Positions 59,962 to 64,000 of a stretch of DNA of 64,000 nt are shown piece after piece (positions within the stretch are counted from its first letter, which is position 1; every line of letters starts with the position of its first letter). The notes beneath the pieces are model-generated. The model saw only the letters and a program-made list of their open reading frames with translations, did no database searches and was not told the origin of the DNA. Both the position numbers and the translations under genes were made by a program. This DNA comes from an uncultured Chloroflexota bacterium. GTDB lineage: Bacteria > Chloroflexota > Chloroflexia > Thermomicrobiales > UBA6265. Location: contig CALGSZ010000022.1 in the NCBI GenBank assembly GCA_937901745.1, forward strand, positions 93,500 through 157,499, read 5' to 3'.

Positions 59962-60675
59962 TCACCGGCTGGCCGATTCGCGGTCGCCGTCGGCGCGAAA
60001 GCGATAGCCGAGGCCGCGCTCGGTCAGGATCAGGCGCGGCGTCTCCGGGTTCTCCTCGATCTTGAGGCGCAGCCGCCGGATATAGGCGCGCAGGTAGTCG
60101 ACCTCGTCCACGTACTCCGCCCCCCAGACCCGCGCGAGCAACGTTTCATGCCGGAGGACGTGACCCGCGTTCCGCACCAGGTGATAGAGCAGCTTGTACT
60201 CGATCGGCGTCAGCGCCACGGGCTCGCCGTTGATGGTGACCTCCTGGCGCGCGAAGTCGATCGTCAGACGGCCGTCGGTGAATGTCTGCGCATGCGACGA
60301 CGGCTGCGGCATGGCGAGCCGGCGTAGGAGCGCCTTCACGCGGGCGAGCAACTCGAGATGATCGAAGGGCTTGGTGACGTAGTCATCCGCGCCGAGCTCG
60401 AGGCCCTTCACCTTGTCGAGCACGCCATCCTTCGCCGTCAGCATGATGACCGGCACATCGGAAAAGGCCCGTATCCGGCGCAGCGTCTCGTGCCCATCCA
60501 TCCCGGGCATCATGACATCCAGGAGGACGATGTCCGGCGGGTCACGCTCGATCATCTCCAGCGCCGTTTCGCCGTCCGTCGCGCCGATGACCTCCGTCTC
60601 GCGCCACTGCAGCGTGAAGCTGATCGTAACGGCCTCGATGACTTCTTCCGCGTCGTCGACGACGAGGATCTTCAT
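59962..60675 (-). CDS. OmpR/PhoB-type response regulator
   Basis: 237 residues. The receiver domain begins MKILVVDDAEE, the phosphate acceptor is the Asp of IVLLDVMMPGMDG, and the conserved Thr and Lys occur in MLTAKD and YVTKPF. A winged-helix trans_reg_C domain follows (LTPIEYKLLYHLVRNAGHVL, then YLRAYIRRLRLKIE and ERGLGYRF). The ATG at 60675 overlaps the kinase stop codon as ATGA, so the two proteins are translated together. Targets unknown. Confidence 0.92.
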   Translation of the reverse strand: MKILVVDDAEEVIEAVTISFTLQWRETEVIGATDGETALEMIERDPPDIVLLDVMMPGMDGHETLRRIRAFSDVPVIMLTAKDGVLDKVKGLELGADDYVTKPFDHLELLARVKALLRRLAMPQPSSHAQTFTDGRLTIDFARQEVTINGEPVALTPIEYKLLYHLVRNAGHVLRHETLLARVWGAEYVDEVDYLRAYIRRLRLKIEENPETPRLILTERGLGYRFRADGDRESASR

Positions 60676-61748
60676 TGCGCCTCTTCCGGGCGTCGGCCGG
60701 TGCGGGGGAGCCAAACTCGGAATGTGCTTCCGCGCCCAACCTCGCTCTCAACCGTGATTCGCCCACCGTGCGCGGCAGCAATGCCCTGCGCGATCGGTAG
60801 TCCCAGTCCGACCCCGATGTTGTGGGTCGAGGAGCTGGTACGAGCAGTGTAGAACTGCTCGAACAAGTGCGGCAGGGCTTCGGGCGGGATGCCCGGTCCC
60901 GTGTCCGAGACGGCAAAGACCACCTCGTCTCCTTGCTGCTCGACGGCGACGCTCACGATCGCGCCGGGCGGGGAGAACTTGTTCGCGTTTGAGAGGAGAT
61001 TGAGCAGCAGGCGCTCCAGACGGCGATGATCGCCGTAGAGTCGCGGCGCCGGCTCAGGGATCTCGAGCTTTAGCGTCTGTTGCCGCTCATCTATCAGCGG
61101 CCGGATCAGCGAGCCCACACTCACGACCAGCGCGCCCGCGTCGAGCCAGCGCATTTGCAGATCGGCGCGGTCGTGCTTCAGGCGAACGAGGTCGAGGAGG
61201 TCGGTGACGAGGGTGTGCATCCGCTCGCTGCTCTGCCGGATATTGCGGAGCAGCCGTAAGCGCATCTCCTCGTCCGGGTCGCTATCGAGGAGCAGGCCGA
61301 TCGAGGTGCGGATCAAGGTCAAGGGCGTCCGCAGCTCGTGCGACACCGTCGAGAGGAGATCGGAGCGGAGCCGCTCGATCGTCTCTCGCTCTTGCGCCAG
61401 CGCCGCTCGCTCGGCCGCGACTTCCTCGGCGTCGGCCAGACCCGCGAGACGGGAGAGCCGCCGGCGCTGGCGATTGACAAAGGTCTCACCCGCGGACGTC
61501 GGCTGATATTGCTCGGGGAGATCATCCGGAGCCGATCGCCGGCGCTCGATGAGCCCCGCCTCAGCGAGACACGTCACGACTTCGTCGAGTTCATCGAGAT
61601 CGAGCGTCATCCCGCGCGCCAGCAGCTCCTCGCGCAGCTCGATCAGCGTGCCCGACTGCCGGGTGGCCAGCGCCTCCAGCACAACGACGGGACGCAGCGC
61701 GCGTTCCCACTGAGATTCGAGGTCGCTGGGGTCGCGGTTGGTGGTCAT
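60672..61748 (-). CDS. cytosolic sensor histidine kinase with N-terminal winged-helix-like domain
   Basis: 358 residues with no membrane segment. Residues about 15-95 look like a winged-helix (VVLEALATRQSGTLIELREELLARG, then VVTCLAEAGLIERR and YQPTSAGETFVNRQRRRL, as in PadR/MarR-like proteins). A coiled-coil (105-130) leads to the HisKA domain with H137 in STVSHELRTPLTL and a HATPase domain (NLLSNANKFSPPG; DTGPGIPPEALPHLF; GVGLGLPIAQGIAAAHGG). It phosphorylates the regulator encoded by the overlapping gene. The DNA-binding-type sensor module is unusual for a kinase. ATG at 61748. Confidence 0.85.
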   Translation of the reverse strand: MTTNRDPSDLESQWERALRPVVVLEALATRQSGTLIELREELLARGMTLDLDELDEVVTCLAEAGLIERRRSAPDDLPEQYQPTSAGETFVNRQRRRLSRLAGLADAEEVAAERAALAQERETIERLRSDLLSTVSHELRTPLTLIRTSIGLLLDSDPDEEMRLRLLRNIRQSSERMHTLVTDLLDLVRLKHDRADLQMRWLDAGALVVSVGSLIRPLIDERQQTLKLEIPEPAPRLYGDHRRLERLLLNLLSNANKFSPPGAIVSVAVEQQGDEVVFAVSDTGPGIPPEALPHLFEQFYTARTSSSTHNIGVGLGLPIAQGIAAAHGGRITVESEVGRGSTFRVWLPRTGRRPEEAQ

Positions 61749-61977
61749 GAGAAATGCCGCCGCTAGTGACGAATCGCGGCCATCAAAGTCTCAATGGTAG
61801 CCGCGCGGTCGCTCGCCGGGGGAGAGAGTTGGCATTCATGCATCTTTCATATTCATCAGCGTGGTTCTTCATGTTCGTCTCCTAACCTGAAGCTGGCGCT
61901 TGTTGAAGCGCCCTGGTGATGGTCTGGTCTGGCCGCCTCCAAAGGGTAGGGCCAGGCGACGAAGAGGGCCAGGGATC

Positions 61978-62466
61978 ATGAGACAAGGGCCTGTGGTACG
62001 GCTGACGACGACGGGATGGCGGCGAATGCATGACGAGCTGACGGAGCTCCGTCAGCGACTCTTGGCAGCCAGCCTTGCGACCGTGGGCGGCTCCGGGCAG
62101 CAGCCGTCACTCCAGGTCGATAGCGCGAGTCCAGCGGAACTCCAGTACCTGGAGCACTGCATCAATGAGCTGGAGTGGGTGCTCGGGCGCGCCGAGCCGG
62201 ACCCGAACGAAGACGTCCCGCCCGATGTCGTGCATGTCGGCCGGGATGTCGAAGTGACTTGGGACGATGGCACGCGCGAGGTCTACCGGATCGTGAGTCC
62301 GGAGGATGTCGCCCCGCGCCACGGCCATATCTCCTATGTATCGCCGGTCGGTCTCGCTCTCATGGGGCGCCGCAGCGGAGAGGAGGTGACGGTCATCGTC
62401 GAGGGCCGTCAGAACATGCTGCGGATCGAGGCCGTCGAGGCTGGGGCGCGGTCGCGATCCAATTGA
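61978..62466 (+). CDS. GreA/GreB-like transcription elongation factor family protein
   Basis: 162 residues. The N-terminus is helical and coiled-coil-like (LTTTGWRRMHDELTELRQRLL, LQYLEHCINELEWVLGRAE), followed by a GreA C-terminal (FKBP-like) domain with VVHVGRDVEVTWDDGTREVYRIVSPEDV, HISYVSPVGLALMGRRSGEEVTV. The acidic tip residues of GreA are not obvious, so it may be an Rnk/GreA-like polymerase-binding protein without cleavage activity. ATG at 61978. Divergent from the two-component genes and 47 bp before gdhA. Confidence 0.75.
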   Translation: MRQGPVVRLTTTGWRRMHDELTELRQRLLAASLATVGGSGQQPSLQVDSASPAELQYLEHCINELEWVLGRAEPDPNEDVPPDVVHVGRDVEVTWDDGTREVYRIVSPEDVAPRHGHISYVSPVGLALMGRRSGEEVTVIVEGRQNMLRIEAVEAGARSRSN

Positions 62467-62513
62467 TCGGCGCGTCTGAGCCCACCAACTCGGATTGAAG
62501 GAGGAATTCGTTC

Positions 62514-63833
62514 ATGGTGGTGCCAGCAACACCGTCGCCGCAAGCGCCGAGCGCGGGGACGAGCGTACGAGAGCGGAGCTTCGCGCAGTCGGTCACCCGA
62601 CACTTCGAAGCAGCCGCGGATGCGCTCAAGATCGAGCCGGGAATTCGGCAGATCCTCTCTTCACCCGAGCGATCGCTGCGCGTCACGCTCCCTGTCATGA
62701 TGGACGACGGTAGCATCCAAACCTTCACGGCCTATCGAGTCCAGCACTCGACCGCGCGCGGACCGGCTAAGGGCGGCATCCGCTATCACCCTGATCTCAC
62801 CGAGTCCGAGACCGAGGCGCTGGCAGCGCTCATGACCTGGAAATGCGCCGTCATTGGTCTACCATACGGAGGAGCCAAGGGCGGCATCCGTGTCAACCCA
62901 CGGATGCTGTCGCGCACGGAGCTGGCGCGCCTGACGCGGCGCTTCGGCGTGGCACTCCGCCCGATCGCCGGTCCATGGCGCGACATCCCCGCTCCGGATG
63001 TCAATACGGACGAGCAGACGATGGTCTGGCTGATGGAGGCCATCGGCGGCGATACGGACGGCAACGTCTGGGCAACCGTCACGGGGAAGCCCATCGCGCT
63101 CGGCGGCATTCCAGGGCGCGGCGCGGCGACGGGTAACGGCGTCGCAGCCATAACGCTGGAACTACTCTATCGGACGGGCCGCGATCCCCGCTCAACGACG
63201 GTCGCAATCCAAGGGTTCGGCAAAGTCGGGTCGGTGACGGCGCTCGCGCTGGCGAACGCGGGTTGCCGCATCGTCGGCGTGAGCGATATCTCGGGCGACT
63301 TCTACAACCCCGAAGGATTCGCCGTTGCTGATCTCATCTCCGGGCTGCAAGCCGTACCGGGCCGCGTGCTGGCGAGCATTGCCGATTCGTTCGGACCGGA
63401 GACGAGCCGCCTCGCTCCCGGCGAGGTTCTCGAGTTGCCGGTGGATGTGCTCATCCCGGCGGCGCTCGAAGAGCAGATCACCGCGGACAACGTCGACCGC
63501 GTCCAGGCGCCATTGATCGTCGAGGCGGCGAACGGGCCGGTCTCTGTGGACGCGGACGAGACGCTCGCCGCGCGCGGGGTTGTCGTCGTGCCCGACATCG
63601 TCGCCAATGCCGGGGGTGTCATCGCCTCCCATGCCGAATGGGTCTCCAACCTCCACGGCCAGCCCTGGGAAGAGACACAGGTGGATGCCTATGTTCGAAC
63701 GCGTCTCTCAACGGCATTCGCACACGTTTGGGATATGGCGGCCGAGCACGACATTTCACTGCGCAGCGCGGCCTATCGCCTGGCGGTGGCCCGCACGGCG
63801 GACGCGGTGCGGCTCCGCGGCGTCGGTTGTTGA
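62514..63833 (+). CDS. gdhA: glutamate dehydrogenase (Glu/Leu/Phe/Val family)
   Basis: 439 residues, hexameric-type length. K86 in GPAKGGIRYHP, K110 in MTWKCAV and the catalytic K122 in GGAKGGIRVNP are present, with DIPAPDVNTDEQTM and the Rossmann motif AIQGFGKVGS. It interconverts glutamate with 2-oxoglutarate and ammonia. A Pro/Ala-rich stretch of about 20 residues precedes the family core. ATG at 62514 with GGAGG 11 nt upstream. The spacing suggests co-transcription with the GreA-like gene. Confidence 0.9.
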   Translation: MVVPATPSPQAPSAGTSVRERSFAQSVTRHFEAAADALKIEPGIRQILSSPERSLRVTLPVMMDDGSIQTFTAYRVQHSTARGPAKGGIRYHPDLTESETEALAALMTWKCAVIGLPYGGAKGGIRVNPRMLSRTELARLTRRFGVALRPIAGPWRDIPAPDVNTDEQTMVWLMEAIGGDTDGNVWATVTGKPIALGGIPGRGAATGNGVAAITLELLYRTGRDPRSTTVAIQGFGKVGSVTALALANAGCRIVGVSDISGDFYNPEGFAVADLISGLQAVPGRVLASIADSFGPETSRLAPGEVLELPVDVLIPAALEEQITADNVDRVQAPLIVEAANGPVSVDADETLAARGVVVVPDIVANAGGVIASHAEWVSNLHGQPWEETQVDAYVRTRLSTAFAHVWDMAAEHDISLRSAAYRLAVARTADAVRLRGVGC

Positions 63834-63880
63834 CGGTAGAACGTCATTTACCGCCCCGGCGGTAGCAAAGTGAGACCAGC

Positions 63881-64000
63881 GTGATCTGGCCATTCCGATC
63901 AATTCTCAGCTGGACCGGCACCGACCTTGGCATTGACTTGGGCGGCGCGAACACCCTGGTCTACGTGCGGGGCAAGGGCATCGTCATCTGCGAGCCCTCC
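63881..64000 (+). CDS. mreB: rod-shape-determining actin homologue MreB, N-terminal part
   Basis: Forty codons from the GTG at 63881 to the window edge. The translation has the MreB start: TDLGIDLGGANTLVYVRGKGIVICEPS, the phosphate-1 loop of the actin fold. The usual DLGTANT reads DLGGANT. The protein polymerises under the inner membrane and guides wall synthesis. The gene continues beyond the window. Confidence 0.85.
   Translation, partial: MIWPFRSILSWTGTDLGIDLGGANTLVYVRGKGIVICEPS

Overview
The window is about 64 kb of high-GC bacterial chromosome. I infer Chloroflexota, most likely class Thermomicrobia (a Sphaerobacter-like organism), with moderate confidence. The reasons are the strong G/C third-position bias, frequent GTG starts with clear Shine-Dalgarno sites, Tat signals on the ABC binding proteins, a ba3-type cytochrome oxidase, a long two-part ThyX-like protein, two M81 (MlrC-like) peptidases and a soluble two-component kinase. 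I saw no phage, insertion sequence, CRISPR array or rRNA. One tRNA-Leu(TAG) is present. The genes at both edges are cut: a membrane protein on the left and mreB on the right.

Layout. 1-9.8 kb: a peptidase-MA-like membrane protein, a Cys/Met-metabolism PLP enzyme, an M20 amidohydrolase, an SH3b/YkuD cell-wall protein behind a structured leader, an LVIVD-repeat protein, a lone Clp N-domain protein and a DadA-like flavoprotein. 10-14 kb: a small unknown, a Tat-exported dienelactone hydrolase, tRNA-Leu and two secreted SH3b proteins. 14-22.3 kb: a CocE-like hydrolase, a Gfo/Idh/MocA oxidoreductase, an Ldh2-type dehydrogenase, an M24 peptidase, an ABC-2 exporter pair and a TenA-like protein. 22.4-25 kb: a ba3 oxidase operon, including a 44-residue subunit IIa that is easy to miss.

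25.2-50.5 kb is the most interesting part. It is a catabolic island with three ABC importers (two carbohydrate-type, one peptide-type), two M81 metallopeptidases, two fold-type I PLP enzymes, a two-domain SDR protein, a MocA oxidoreductase, an unknown 394-aa protein and one IclR regulator. Four operons start from good sigma70-like promoters, and each has a TTTC-N7/8-GAAA palindrome 17-23 nt downstream of its -10 box. This suggests a single IclR-controlled regulon. In all three importer operons a large stem-loop separates the binding-protein gene from the first permease gene.

50.6-64 kb: a large LuxR-type ATPase regulator, a cysteine hydrolase, the ThyX-like protein, kbl with an SDR, a bacterial eRF1-like protein next to hibernation factor HPF, an OmpR response regulator with a cytosolic wHTH histidine kinase, a GreA-like protein, glutamate dehydrogenase and the start of mreB. 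Function calls rest on motifs I can read in the translations; no database search was possible.
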